64,000 bases of DNA from Nitrospirota bacterium (GCA_030645475.1 JAUSMA010000069.1:248001-312000), one strand, 5' to 3'. Counted from the first letter of the stretch, positions 1 through 7,995 are shown. The notes: generated from the sequence alone by a model not told the origin. A program made the numbers and translations.

Positions 1-36
1 AGCCGGAAGCGGAACCAAGCTGAAGACGAGAAGTAG
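1..36 (+). CDS. C-terminal end of an unidentified gene (possibly ribosomal protein S1)
   Basis: Frame 1 is open from the window edge and ends in TAG, giving the last 11 residues SRKRNQAEDEK. A charged, Lys/Glu-rich tail like this would suit ribosomal protein S1, which often precedes an HU/IHF gene. That identity is inferred from context only; too little sequence is present to show homology. Confidence 0.3.
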   Translation, partial: SRKRNQAEDEK

Positions 37-63
37 GTTCGAGCCAGCAGACATCAGCGTCAG

Positions 64-87
64 CCGGGGGCGCGTATGCGCCCCCGG
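64..87. terminator. GC-rich hairpin between the first gene and sppA
   Basis: Ten-base arms CCGGGGGCGC and their exact complement enclose a 4-nt loop. It sits 27 bp after the upstream stop and 22 bp before sppA. There is no T-tract on either side, so it may be a processing or pausing hairpin and not a classical intrinsic terminator. Confidence 0.4.
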
Positions 88-109
88 CACTGTGAGCAGA
101 TAATACAAT

Positions 110-1006
110 ATGAGTAATGAAGCAACAGAAAAGCCGGCCAAGCGCGGGATCGTGCGCAGAGTGTTTTGGGCGCTCGGCATCGGGCTAGGCCTGCTCTTTC
201 TGATGAACCTATTTTTCCCCGATCTTGACCTTTCGATGGAGGATCGGGTTGGGCTGATCCGTATTGAAGGTGTTATTCTGGATGCCCAGTCCACGATCGG
301 TGAATTGAAGCGATTTGCCGACAATCCTTCCGTGAAAGCCATTGTTCTGAGAATTGACAGCCCCGGGGGCGGAGTTGTGCCGTCGCAAGAAATCCATGAT
401 GCGGTCCAGCGCATTCGGAACAAGAGCAATAAGCCTGTGATCGCCTCGATGGGATCTGTGGCGGCGTCAGGGGGCTATTACATTGCCGTGGCGACTGATC
501 GCATCATGGCCAACTCCGGGACGCTGACGGGGAGTATCGGCGTGATCATGGAGACGGCCAACGTCGAAGGGCTGCTCAAGAAGATCGGGGTCGAAGGTGT
601 GGTGATCAAGAGCGGCCGATTCAAAGACGTGGGGTCGCCCCTCCGGAAGATGAGTGACGAAGAACATGCGCTGCTCCAATCCGTCATGGACGATGTCCAT
701 AAGCAGTTCATCGAGGCCGTAGCGGAAGGGCGCGGGCTTGCGTTGGTTGATGTGCAGGCTTTGGCGGATGGGCGAATTTTCACGGGCAGGCAAGCCAAAG
801 AGTCGAAGCTGGTGGATGAGCTTGGCGATCTCGAGGATGCGATTCAGCTGGCTGCGGATTCGGCCGGCATCGAAGGTGAGCCGAAAATCATCGAGCCTCG
901 CCGGAGATTTTCATTTAGAGAGTTGATCGAATCTCGAATCTCGATGCTCTTTCCCCGACTGGACTTTTACCATGGGCTCGGGTTCAAGTATCTCATGGCA
1001 TTCTAG
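110..1006 (+). CDS. sppA: Signal peptide peptidase SppA (peptidase S49, short form)
   Basis: A 298-residue inner-membrane serine protease that degrades cleaved signal peptides. Residues about 15-37 form a single N-terminal membrane anchor, followed by one S49 domain, as in the short Bacillus/archaeal SppA rather than the double-length E. coli form. Visible motifs are SPGGG (84-88), the nucleophile region GSVAASGGYY with Ser120, and KSGRFKDVGSP with the probable general base Lys172, giving a Ser/Lys dyad. The ATG lies 22 bp after a strong hairpin. An HU/IHF gene follows 53 bp downstream on the same strand. Confidence 0.93.
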   Translation: MSNEATEKPAKRGIVRRVFWALGIGLGLLFLMNLFFPDLDLSMEDRVGLIRIEGVILDAQSTIGELKRFADNPSVKAIVLRIDSPGGGVVPSQEIHDAVQRIRNKSNKPVIASMGSVAASGGYYIAVATDRIMANSGTLTGSIGVIMETANVEGLLKKIGVEGVVIKSGRFKDVGSPLRKMSDEEHALLQSVMDDVHKQFIEAVAEGRGLALVDVQALADGRIFTGRQAKESKLVDELGDLEDAIQLAADSAGIEGEPKIIEPRRRFSFRELIESRISMLFPRLDFYHGLGFKYLMAF

Positions 1007-1059
1007 TGCGGTCGGATCGACGAGCGGGTTGATTCATCAACACGAAAGGGGAGTCCGAT

Positions 1060-1341
1060 ATGACGAAGGCCCAGATCATCGAGCGCGTCTCAGAGCAGAT
1101 CACGACGTTGACGAAGCGGCAGGCGGAAGTCGTCGTCAATACGATTTTCGATTGTGTGCGTGATTCGCTGAAGAACGGGGATAAGACGGAGATTCGAGGA
1201 TTCGGCAGTTTTCGCCTGCGGGCACGCCGGATGAAAGAAGGACGAAACCCTAAGACCGGTGCGACCGTCGCGGTCCCTGCCAAGAAAGTTCCCTTCTTTA
1301 AGGCCGGCAAAGAATTAAAGGAACTTCTGAACCAGTCATAA
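1060..1341 (+). CDS. HU/IHF-family nucleoid DNA-binding protein
   Basis: A 93-residue histone-like protein that bends DNA as a dimer. The family signature is complete: helical N-terminal half, EIRGFGSF, then the beta-arm with GRNPKTG and a Pro at the tip, and the closing FKAGKELKELLN. The sequence is nearer to IHF-beta or generic HU than to IHF-alpha, but the subtype cannot be fixed by eye. AGGGGAG lies just upstream of the ATG. The next gene starts 13 bp downstream, so the two are probably co-transcribed. Confidence 0.93.
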   Translation: MTKAQIIERVSEQITTLTKRQAEVVVNTIFDCVRDSLKNGDKTEIRGFGSFRLRARRMKEGRNPKTGATVAVPAKKVPFFKAGKELKELLNQS

Positions 1342-1354
1342 CAGGAAGCGTACC

Positions 1355-2356
1355 ATGAATTCACCAGATTCCCACAATACAGCCGAGGTTGAGGTCCGGT
1401 GGACGGACGAGGCGTCCAAGCGTCTGGAGCGGGCACCGATATTTTTGCGCGGCATGGTCCGCCGGCTGGCCGAGAAAAAAGCTCGAGAGCTTGGCTATGC
1501 AGAGATCACGGGGGAAACTCTCGATCAGTTCAAGAACCAAATGATGGGCGGGATGGGTGGCGAATCCGGCATGGCGGACGCTGCGGAGCAAATGGCGCAA
1601 GGCCATCTGCCCTGGACTGCCGCGGCGAAGGAACGGCTGAATTCCGTTCCTGAGTTTATGCGCAACATGACCAAGCAGATTGCCGAGGAGATCGCCAAGG
1701 AACGGGGCCATCTCGAGGTGAACGTCGACCTGTTTGAAAAGGTTGAAGCACTGGGGGATCTCCGGGAGGCCTCTGCTCCTCCGCTTGAATGGAGTGAGGG
1801 CGCGTTGGCTCAACTTCATGAGAAGCTGAAGCAATCGCCCCCGATCGCCATCGAATTTGTCACGGACATGCTGCGGCGGGACACTGAAGATTTGGCAAGA
1901 GAGAAGGGCCTGACGCGGATCGACGAGTCGGTGCTGCTTCAGTTATGGGATGCGCCACAGGAGCGAGTGACGTGGACCGATGAAGCGTGGAAGCGCCTAC
2001 AGACGTCTCCGGATTTTGTCCGGAGCGGAATTCGTAAGGCCGCTGAGCGACGGGCTCGAAAGCTTGGGCTCAAAGAAGTGGATTCGGAGCATCTGACGAC
2101 CTTTCGGAACCAGGCCATGATGAAAGCCGTCAAACGGATTCGCTCATTCGGCTACAACGAACTGACGTTTGAAGCCTTCGATACGGCGCTGGAGAAGACC
2201 AAGCGGCTTCAGGGCAATGACCAGGCGGAGAAGCGTCTGCAGGAAATTCGTGGGCATTTTGCCGATCCAGATGTGAAGAAGCCGGACGGTGGGACGCTTG
2301 GTGCCGATTTGATGGGCCGTTTTCGCCGGTATCTCAAAGGAGAAGGAACGCTCTAG
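1355..2356 (+). CDS. Protein of four PCP_red-type (protochlorophyllide reductase C-terminal) repeats
   Basis: A 333-residue soluble protein with four copies of a roughly 50-residue helical unit beginning at Trp16, Trp87, Trp146 and Trp207. Each has the form W-(T/S)-x-x-A..L...P-x-F...(A/R)...(A/E)-x-x-x-G, which matches the small domain at the C-terminus of light-independent protochlorophyllide reductase subunit B (Pfam PCP_red). Repeat 3 is the most diverged, with a short insertion. There is no signal peptide, no membrane segment and no cysteine. No chlorophyll gene is nearby. The biochemical role is unknown to me; linkage to the HU/IHF gene 13 bp upstream is the only context. A structured repeat follows 3 bp after the stop. 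Confidence 0.75.
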   Translation: MNSPDSHNTAEVEVRWTDEASKRLERAPIFLRGMVRRLAEKKARELGYAEITGETLDQFKNQMMGGMGGESGMADAAEQMAQGHLPWTAAAKERLNSVPEFMRNMTKQIAEEIAKERGHLEVNVDLFEKVEALGDLREASAPPLEWSEGALAQLHEKLKQSPPIAIEFVTDMLRRDTEDLAREKGLTRIDESVLLQLWDAPQERVTWTDEAWKRLQTSPDFVRSGIRKAAERRARKLGLKEVDSEHLTTFRNQAMMKAVKRIRSFGYNELTFEAFDTALEKTKRLQGNDQAEKRLQEIRGHFADPDVKKPDGGTLGADLMGRFRRYLKGEGTL

Positions 2357-2359
2357 GGG

Positions 2360-2516
2360 CAGGATGCCGAAAAAGGCCGCCAGCCAGAAAACGCTGAGCG
2401 GTAAGTGATGAACGGTGAACGAAAAATGATGTTCACGTCAGCGTTCATCGTTCAGAGATCAAAGTTTAGTTGCTTACTCGCTGCGGCCTTGCTGGACGGA
2501 ATGTTTGAGCATTCTG
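2360..2516 (+). repeat. Stop-adjacent structured repeat, copy A (rearranged centre)
   Basis: The left end, CAGGATGCCGAAAAAG and following bases, and the right end, CTTGCTGGACGG then TTTGAGCATTCTG, match the 125-bp family seen at six other places in the window. In this 157-bp copy the centre is replaced by degenerate heptamers such as GCTGAGCG, GATGAACG and GTGAACG, followed by a partial inverted copy (CGTTCATCG). It starts 3 bp after the PCP_red stop. About 100 bp without recognisable content follow before the hairpin at 2626. Confidence 0.7.
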
Positions 2517-2625
2517 CAAGGGCAGTTTTTCTTCCCGCCAGCTCGCATCAAGACGCTACTGGTTCTTCGCGCGGCTCTCGGACCCGTCTTGGACGAGTAG
2601 TCTGGGGCTATTCTATGAGGTAGAG

Positions 2626-2653
2626 GCAGGGGCCGTTTGAGGACGGCCCCTGC
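2626..2653. terminator. Strong hairpin between convergent genes
   Basis: A perfect 11-bp stem, GCAGGGGCCGT with its complement, closes a 6-nt loop. It lies 4 bp beyond the stop of the minus-strand gene and downstream of the plus-strand PCP_red gene, so it could serve both strands. No T-run is present. Confidence 0.5.
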
Positions 2654-2657
2654 TGTA

Positions 2658-2978
2658 TTAGAGGGCGGCTGCCTGTTGCGGCCAAAACTTATGACGGATT
2701 TGCGGGAGAGGCTCGCTATCGAAATTAGGGATATCGTAGAGGCAACGATCGATCGTCGTGACCTCGTCTTCTGTCAAGTCCAAGGTCACTCTCTTTTTCC
2801 AGAACTGATCGAGAGTGAAATAATCTCCCGACTGGGGCTTTTCCGCCAGCAACGCCTTCATCTTCTCGAAGCCAGCCGTGTCTACTCCTGGAACGCGTCC
2901 CTTATTACGGTCGTGGCACCAGTGCAATACTTCAGCGATTCCGTACATCGATAATTCGATCTGCATCATCTTGCTCAT
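2658..2978 (-). CDS. Hypothetical protein (106 aa)
   Basis: Not a family I recognise. The start is chosen at the ATG preceded by AAGGAGGAATC, an excellent ribosome binding site; an upstream in-frame extension lacks one. The product is soluble and acidic, with several aromatic and Trp residues and no signal peptide. The N-terminal part (YGIAEVLHWCHDRN) is probably helical, and a charged TLDLTEDEVTTIDRCLYDI segment sits near residue 75. It is transcribed alone and converges on the hairpin just past its stop. Confidence 0.6.
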   Translation of the reverse strand: MSKMMQIELSMYGIAEVLHWCHDRNKGRVPGVDTAGFEKMKALLAEKPQSGDYFTLDQFWKKRVTLDLTEDEVTTIDRCLYDIPNFDSEPLPQIRHKFWPQQAAAL

Positions 2979-3226
2979 GATTCCTCCTTGCCAAACTAAG
3001 AGGGGCATTCTACCTCAAACCCCGTTCCATTTTCAAAGCCGTTGGTAAGCGCTCCAGGATTGGGAAAATACGCTTTGGTAGGGATTGTTGTGCCGTTGGA
3101 TTGATTGCCAGGAGAAAGCGGTGGTCTGTATACTGGCGCGGCTTGCCTCGACCGGAAGGCCCAGTAAAAAGGCATCTCTATGCGGGCTATTATCCTATCG
3201 CCAGTTTTCTGCTCAAGGAGTCGCGT

Positions 3227-4423
3227 GTGATCATGCAAGGCGACGGCCGTTATGGCTGCAGGCTATGGTGTCTTATGGCCTTGGCGACAAGTCTGTGCCT
3301 TCTTGTGGCAAGCGGCTGTACCAAACAAGATCCCTATACCCCGCCGGATCTCTTCTACTATTTTGCCAGTTATCAGGTTGGTAAGAGCCCGACGACTGTC
3401 ACCCCTGCAGATGTGAATCAAGACGGGTTGACCGATTTGTTGACGACCAACATCGGCAGTAATACGCTTTCGATTCTTTTGGGGAACGGCGACGGCACTT
3501 TTCGCGAGCAAGTCCAACTCAATACCTGTAAAGAGCCCCGCTCGCTCGCTCTCGGGATGTTCAATCATGATCCATACTCCGATGTGGCCTTGGCTTGCTC
3601 AGGGGGAGACGAGGTAGCCGTACTCTTCGGTCGGAACGACGGGAAATTCGAAGAAGGTCCGCGCTACCCGGTACATCGGACTCCCATTGCCATTGCCAGC
3701 GGCGATCTCAACAGTGATGGTGCCTCAGACCTCGTGGTTGCATTGCGAAACGACAAGATCAAAGTATTTTTGGGGACCGGCACCGGTGAATTCTCCCATG
3801 GGGTGCAGTACGAATATGGCGATACGCCTACGTCTGTGGCGTTGGCCGACTTGAATGGCGACGGGAAGGTCGATTTGGTTGTAACCAACGGGGGGCCAAT
3901 GTCGAACGCGGTCTCCATCTGGGTTGGAAATGGGGATGGCACGTTTCGTCCTCCCGTCGACTATAAGACGGGGAAGCGCCCACTCGGGGTGAGTTTCGCA
4001 GATTTCAATAATGACCGGAACAGTGATTTGCTCGTGATCAATGGCGAACGAGATAGCTTTACGACGTATCTCGGGAACGGGAATGGGACCTTTCAGGCAG
4101 GACATGACTCCGGCGCCGATGCAGGGCCCAATTTCGGGCTCGCACGAGATTTCAACGGCGACCGACGTACCGACGTAGCTATCGTCAATCTTCAGTCGAG
4201 CGATCTCTCTATTCTCTTCGGACGGGGTGACGGAACCTTCGAATATCCGCCGAGAAATTACCGGACGAAGCCAGGCCCCTTCGCGCTCGCGATTTTCAGA
4301 GTTACGACGAAGGAGGCTGAAGAGCCTGGGCTTGTCACTGTAGATAACGGTAGTGGAACGGTCTCCATCTTTCTTCATAAAGGTTTGAAAGGGGCGACCG
4401 CTCCGGCGGTGAATGTGCCATGA
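3227..4423 (+). CDS. FG-GAP/VCBS-repeat outer-membrane or surface lipoprotein
   Basis: About 398 residues. The start is GTG with AAGGAG 6 bp upstream; an ATG two codons later is also possible. A signal peptide ends in the lipobox LVASGC, so the mature protein is lipid-anchored. The rest is an FG-GAP beta-propeller with at least six Ca-binding-type loops of the form D-x-N-x-D-G-x-x-D-L (for example DVNQDGLTDL, DLNSDGASDL, DLNGDGKVDL, DFNGDRRTDV) alternating with LGNGDGTF-type turns. Two blades have lost the full Asp set. Such propellers usually mediate adhesion or protein contacts; no enzymatic motif is visible. Confidence 0.85.
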   Translation: MIMQGDGRYGCRLWCLMALATSLCLLVASGCTKQDPYTPPDLFYYFASYQVGKSPTTVTPADVNQDGLTDLLTTNIGSNTLSILLGNGDGTFREQVQLNTCKEPRSLALGMFNHDPYSDVALACSGGDEVAVLFGRNDGKFEEGPRYPVHRTPIAIASGDLNSDGASDLVVALRNDKIKVFLGTGTGEFSHGVQYEYGDTPTSVALADLNGDGKVDLVVTNGGPMSNAVSIWVGNGDGTFRPPVDYKTGKRPLGVSFADFNNDRNSDLLVINGERDSFTTYLGNGNGTFQAGHDSGADAGPNFGLARDFNGDRRTDVAIVNLQSSDLSILFGRGDGTFEYPPRNYRTKPGPFALAIFRVTTKEAEEPGLVTVDNGSGTVSIFLHKGLKGATAPAVNVP

Positions 4424-4474
4424 GGCCATGCGTCGGCTTCCGGTATGCAGGGGTGACGGTAAAGAGCCGTCTGC

Positions 4475-4503
4475 TTGACAGCCTACTGACCCTCGGATAG
4501 AGT
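4475..4503 (+). promoter_or_regulatory. Sigma-70-type promoter for the small membrane protein gene
   Basis: A perfect -35 box TTGACA, a 17-bp spacer and a -10 box TAGAGT (4 of 6) lie 49 bp upstream of the GTG start at 4553. Predicted transcription start is near 4510. Confidence 0.5.
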
Positions 4504-4552
4504 GGCCCACAGTGCGTTTCAGGCCTGTTGATGCTCTGTTTCGAGGATACCA

Positions 4553-4753
4553 GTGAGATCTTTTGGGTGGTGGTTTGCTGTCGGCGCGCTGCTCACCCTG
4601 TCTGTGCTGATGGTACAGGGTGGCGTCCGAGACTTGCTCGATGGAGCCCCTCCCGGCAGCGGAGCGAGCCCTTACCTCTCGTTTGGCACGACGATTTTCG
4701 GCGGAGGGTTGTTGGCCGGTTGCTTAGCCTTAGTCATGAATCGACTACGATAG
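4553..4753 (+). CDS. Small two-pass membrane protein (66 aa)
   Basis: GTG start preceded by GAGG at about 8 bp. Hydrophobic stretches at about residues 5-22 and 45-61 are separated by a Gly/Pro-rich loop (DGAPPGSGASPY), predicting two transmembrane helices with a short C-terminal MNRLR. The layout resembles small DUF2905-like membrane proteins, but I do not claim that family. It stands between a good promoter and a zinc-ribbon gene 27 bp downstream, and may head a short operon ending in the carboxypeptidase. Confidence 0.6.
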   Translation: MRSFGWWFAVGALLTLSVLMVQGGVRDLLDGAPPGSGASPYLSFGTTIFGGGLLAGCLALVMNRLR

Positions 4754-4780
4754 CTACAGAATCTGAAGACAGGCGCCTCG

Positions 4781-4969
4781 ATGCACTGTTTGAAATGCAA
4801 GGGATGTATGATGATCGAGCGTCACTATACGTTAGAGAATCGGCGTCTCTATGCCCGTTGTTTGAATTGCGGCTTCTGGATTGACCTCGCCGATCTGCTT
4901 CGATTTTTCCATAAAGTGATCGATAGTGGATTTCGTGGAGGGAAGGTGCGGGAGTCCTTTACGCTGTGA
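4781..4969 (+). CDS. Zinc-ribbon microprotein (62 aa)
   Basis: Two CxxC knuckles, CLKC (3-6) and CLNC (28-31), fit a single zinc ribbon, followed by an amphipathic tail (WIDLADLLRFFHKVI). The pattern C-x-K-C-K-G-x-M...ER...CLNCG recurs in the 50-residue protein encoded at 35016-35168, so the two are probable paralogues. The stop overlaps the GTG start of the downstream carboxypeptidase by 4 bp (GTGA), which suggests translational coupling. Function unknown. Confidence 0.55.
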   Translation: MHCLKCKGCMMIERHYTLENRRLYARCLNCGFWIDLADLLRFFHKVIDSGFRGGKVRESFTL

Positions 4970-5910
4970 GTAGGAGTCACGAATTCATGATGACAAGAGA
5001 CCGCGAGATGCTCTCTCGTGGAACATTTCTGGCCCGCGCTACGGGGTTGCTCACTGGGCTGATGTTGATCACTGCCGTGACGGGCACATCCTCGATCGCA
5101 GCTGCGAAGAATGCAACCGCACAACCAGCTCATGCCCGTACGGCGATCGCTTCGCACCAGTTTCCGCCCTGGCGAGTCGCTCCAGCCCATGGCATTCTTC
5201 TCAAGGACCTCAAAACTGGGCGCGTCTTGTATGAACACGATGCCGGGAAGCGCATGTCTCCAGCCAGTCTCACGAAAATCATGTCAGCCCTGGTCATTCT
5301 CGAAAAAGGTCACTTAGATGATCTCGTTACGATTAGCCCCAATGCCGCACGGGCCCATAAGACGCATTTGCGAGTGAAAGCAGGACAGGTTTTTAGGCTG
5401 GAAGATCTGTTGAAGGCTATGTTGATCATGTCCGCGAACGATGCCTGCCTTGCAGCGGTGGAGCATGTCGGTGGCGATGAAGCACAGTTCGTGACGCTCA
5501 TGAATGCCAAGGCTGCAGCCTTGGGCTTGGCTGATACGCATTTCAGTAATGGCTGTGGGTTCGATAATCCGGACCATTATTCGACGGCCGAAGACCTCGC
5601 CGCGTTGAGCCTTATTGCCCTTGATCAGCCGATCTTCCGGCAGTTGGTTCGTGAGGAGCGCGCGATCATCACGGCTGTCAACGGTCACCATGCGTATATT
5701 TTGCACACGACGAACAAATTGCTGGGACGCATTCCCGGTGTTGAAGGGATTAAGACAGGCTTTACATCCAAAGCCGGCCGATGTCTTATTGCCAAAGTCT
5801 CGCAGAATGGGAGTGATCTTCTCCTGGTGATCCTCAACTCGAACCGCCGCTGGAATACCGCGACGAACCTCATTACCTACGGGCTGCAGGTCGCCGACGC
5901 TCCACACTGA
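4966..5910 (+). CDS. D-alanyl-D-alanine carboxypeptidase (peptidase S11, DacA/PBP5-like)
   Basis: A 314-residue penicillin-binding protein that trims the terminal D-Ala from periplasmic peptidoglycan peptides. All three active-site motifs are present: SLTK (Ser101, Lys104), SAN (156-158) and KTG (263-265). A signal sequence covers about residues 20-47. The protein ends soon after the catalytic domain, so the C-terminal PBP5 domain and amphipathic anchor of DacA are missing. The GTG start overlaps the upstream gene; ATG at 4987, with AGGAG 10 bp before it, is an equally good start. Confidence 0.92.
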   Translation: MSRSHEFMMTRDREMLSRGTFLARATGLLTGLMLITAVTGTSSIAAAKNATAQPAHARTAIASHQFPPWRVAPAHGILLKDLKTGRVLYEHDAGKRMSPASLTKIMSALVILEKGHLDDLVTISPNAARAHKTHLRVKAGQVFRLEDLLKAMLIMSANDACLAAVEHVGGDEAQFVTLMNAKAAALGLADTHFSNGCGFDNPDHYSTAEDLAALSLIALDQPIFRQLVREERAIITAVNGHHAYILHTTNKLLGRIPGVEGIKTGFTSKAGRCLIAKVSQNGSDLLLVILNSNRRWNTATNLITYGLQVADAPH

Positions 5911-6100
5911 ATTCTCTGTTTGATCAAGTCGACAGGCACATGGATGAGTTGAGTCGGCTGCCATCGGTGGCCCGCTTGTGCAGCCATTCGCGGGTAGCTG
6001 TAGCGAGTCTTGCTGTGGGAGAGACCGATAGACGGCAAAAGGGCTAGGGGGGGGTCTCCGGCGCGATGAGCGCGCAGAGTGGTCAATCGTATCGGGCCTG

Positions 6101-6634
6101 CTACCGAGTTGGGGAAAACTCCACGTTGACATCTTTCCCGAGATAATTGATGACGAATCCCTGTTTGTCGTACGCCAGGATGGCGCCCATCACGTTTTCG
6201 TCTCCATACTCTTCCTGCCCCAGAAGCTTCCGCACGTCATCAGGGCTTTCGCTGTTCAATACGTTGCGAAAGATGCCGCGAGTCTTATAAGAAAATCGGT
6301 TATTGATAAAGATCAGGTCGACTTTGCCATCCTGGATACGGACGCCAGCCATTGGACCAGTCGGTTTGCGTTGGTCGAGCAAGAAAATAAACGAAGCTTC
6401 CTGCTCCACTTTAACTCCAGGAATCTTTTCATTTACCAGCGAATCCACGGCGGTGGATTCAGGATCTCCCAACTTGACTCCAAACAGCGAAATGTCGACA
6501 CTCTTCAAGGTCTTAGGGTCCATCACGTCGTGCTTGCTCAATTCGTAGGGCTCTCCGTAGCCAGGGGCCGCCCATGCACCGACTCCGGTCATCACTATGC
6601 AGATTAGCGTGACGACTCGTAGTAAATCCTTCAT
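6101..6634 (-). CDS. Exported hypothetical protein (177 aa)
   Basis: The start is the ATG preceded by AAGGAGG; an earlier in-frame ATG lacks a site. Residues 1-22 are a signal peptide ending in AWA. The mature part is a small alpha/beta protein with segments like ISLFGVKLGDPESTAVD and DDVRKLLGQEEYGDENVMGAILAYD, reminiscent of SmpA/OmlA-like periplasmic domains that track a G-x-x-x-x-x-V-x-x-xLG pattern. I do not assign a family. It diverges from the hemoglobin gene. Confidence 0.65.
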   Translation of the reverse strand: MKDLLRVVTLICIVMTGVGAWAAPGYGEPYELSKHDVMDPKTLKSVDISLFGVKLGDPESTAVDSLVNEKIPGVKVEQEASFIFLLDQRKPTGPMAGVRIQDGKVDLIFINNRFSYKTRGIFRNVLNSESPDDVRKLLGQEEYGDENVMGAILAYDKQGFVINYLGKDVNVEFSPTR

Positions 6635-6694
6635 CGACTCCTCCTTAGCCATGGGTTCCTGGAGATGTAGGGTGTTGAAAATTTAATAACGAAA

Positions 6695-6723
6695 TTGGTG
6701 GGACCATGCAGTATGGATACATT
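6695..6723 (+). promoter_or_regulatory. Possible promoter for the truncated hemoglobin gene
   Basis: TTGGTG, 17-bp spacer, TACATT. It is weak, but its predicted start near 6730 lies downstream of the ATG at 6706, which argues for translation from the ATG at 6775. Confidence 0.3.
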
Positions 6724-6774
6724 TTATCGAACAGCCTGAGAACTTGCAAGGAATGGCTGAATGCGAGGGGGCAG

Positions 6775-7227
6775 ATGCTGGCGAAATATGTGTTGTGGCG
6801 AACGGTTGCCGGGCTCGGTCTGTTGACGGTCTTTGTAGGCTGTGTGGCAACGGAGCAGATGCCTACCGGCAAGTCTCTCTATGCGCGGATTGGTGGAAAA
6901 CCTGTCATTTCCGTGGTTGTCGAACAATGTGTGGCCAATGTGCTTGCTGATACCAGGATCAATGGCCGGTTTGCGACCACTGATATACGGAAACTGAAAG
7001 GCCACCTCGTCGATCACGTCTGCATGGCGACAGGAGGTCCCTGTACCTACAGCGGGCGCGACATGAAGATGGCTCATGCCGGGATGCGGATTTCCACGAG
7101 AGACGTTGGCGCATTCCTAGAGGATCTGGTGAAAGCTATGGACATGGCGAAGGTGCCAGCGCAAGAAAAGGGAGAACTTCTAGGTCTATTGGGGGCAATG
7201 AAGAAGGATATTATTGAAGCATCGTAA
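6775..7227 (+). CDS. Lipoprotein truncated hemoglobin (group 1, trHbN-like)
   Basis: A 150-residue heme protein of the group 1 truncated globins, which bind O2 or detoxify NO. After an N-terminal helix with lipobox VFVGC (Cys23), the globin starts at SLYARIGG and includes CMATGGPC, YSGRDMK and the proximal-heme segment MAHAGM with His101. Length from residue 33 fits a complete 2-on-2 globin. An ATG 23 codons upstream would extend it, but the start used gives a proper signal peptide. The lipid anchor places it in the periplasm, unlike the usual cytoplasmic trHbN. Confidence 0.85.
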   Translation: MLAKYVLWRTVAGLGLLTVFVGCVATEQMPTGKSLYARIGGKPVISVVVEQCVANVLADTRINGRFATTDIRKLKGHLVDHVCMATGGPCTYSGRDMKMAHAGMRISTRDVGAFLEDLVKAMDMAKVPAQEKGELLGLLGAMKKDIIEAS

Positions 7228-7283
7228 CGGCTGTGGAGCAATGGCGCGCTGAACCATCCCTACTCGTATCTCGACGTGAGAGA

Positions 7284-7577
7284 TTAGTTACGGTGATGGG
7301 TGCTCATGAGGACGGCACCGAGGTGCCGGAGTCGTTGGAAATAGGGCCGGCAATCTTCGTCAAGCTCGTTGGTCAGGCCATCGAGATCTGCAACGCAATC
7401 TTCAAGAATCACGAGGCGTTGGGCATCAAGGCCTTCTGGACTATCGAGGAAATACACCACACATCCACTGATCACCGTATCCAGCGTCATCAACGGCCCC
7501 TCATGTTGGCCCTCCACGTGAGGCCATTGTGCCTCCTTGTGGGCTTCCCAGAGGGATAACAGGGCATCCCGATCCAT
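7284..7577 (-). CDS. Hypothetical protein (97 aa)
   Basis: The start is ATG with GGAG about 9 bp upstream. The product is soluble and acidic, starting MDRDALLSLWEAHKEAQWP, with the segment GPLMTLDTVISGCVVYFLDS. No motif or family is recognised. It ends a minus-strand run behind the membrane protein gene (28-bp gap) and gdhA, so it may be the last gene of that transcript. The plus-strand reading frame over the same bases looks less protein-like. Confidence 0.5.
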   Translation of the reverse strand: MDRDALLSLWEAHKEAQWPHVEGQHEGPLMTLDTVISGCVVYFLDSPEGLDAQRLVILEDCVADLDGLTNELDEDCRPYFQRLRHLGAVLMSTHHRN

Positions 7578-7605
7578 TCTACGGGTCTCCAACCATTCAC
7601 AGGAC

Positions 7606-7995
7606 TCAGCTTCGACCGATCCACCCTAGCGCATGGAATAACAGGACCGCAAGCATACAGAGACCCAGACCCCAGAACCGGTAGTCGATGTCCTCTCGTC
7701 CAAGGCACCACTCAATGGCTGGCTTACACCATGAAAGTGGTCTGATCGACAGGAAGGCGCCTTTTGCGATCATGCCCACAGCCGTGACCGTCCAGAGCCA
7801 TGGGTAGGGCAGGTCGTTCGCGGCAACGAGCAAGAGGGCGCCTCCGAAGATCGCAAGAAGTTCCCATCGCAATATCCCGGGGGATTGCTGCAGTACTTGG
7901 CGGACCTGCGCGATGATGTAGCGTGGAGACAGCAAGAGTACGACCCCGTCAGCCAGCCAAATCCCAGCGAGTGCGGCCAACGCATAGTCCCTCAA
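7606..7995 (-). CDS. Small integral membrane protein (129 aa)
   Basis: Four hydrophobic segments at about residues 5-23, 43-60, 66-84 and 108-124 suggest four transmembrane helices with short loops. The start is TTG with no clear ribosome binding site, so the N-terminus is uncertain. It lies 49 bp after gdhA on the same strand. No family assignment; size and topology resemble small DUF-type membrane proteins. Confidence 0.6.
   Translation of the reverse strand: MRDYALAALAGIWLADGVVLLLSPRYIIAQVRQVLQQSPGILRWELLAIFGGALLLVAANDLPYPWLWTVTAVGMIAKGAFLSIRPLSWCKPAIEWCLGREDIDYRFWGLGLCMLAVLLFHALGWIGRS

Noticed and set aside
2405-2623. 72-codon open frame downstream of the PCP_red gene
   Set aside because: It is read through copy A of the structured repeat and has no protein-like character.
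7233-7559. 108-codon plus-strand frame antisense to the 7284-7577 gene
   Set aside because: The minus-strand frame has a ribosome binding site and better amino-acid composition, and fits the run of minus-strand genes.
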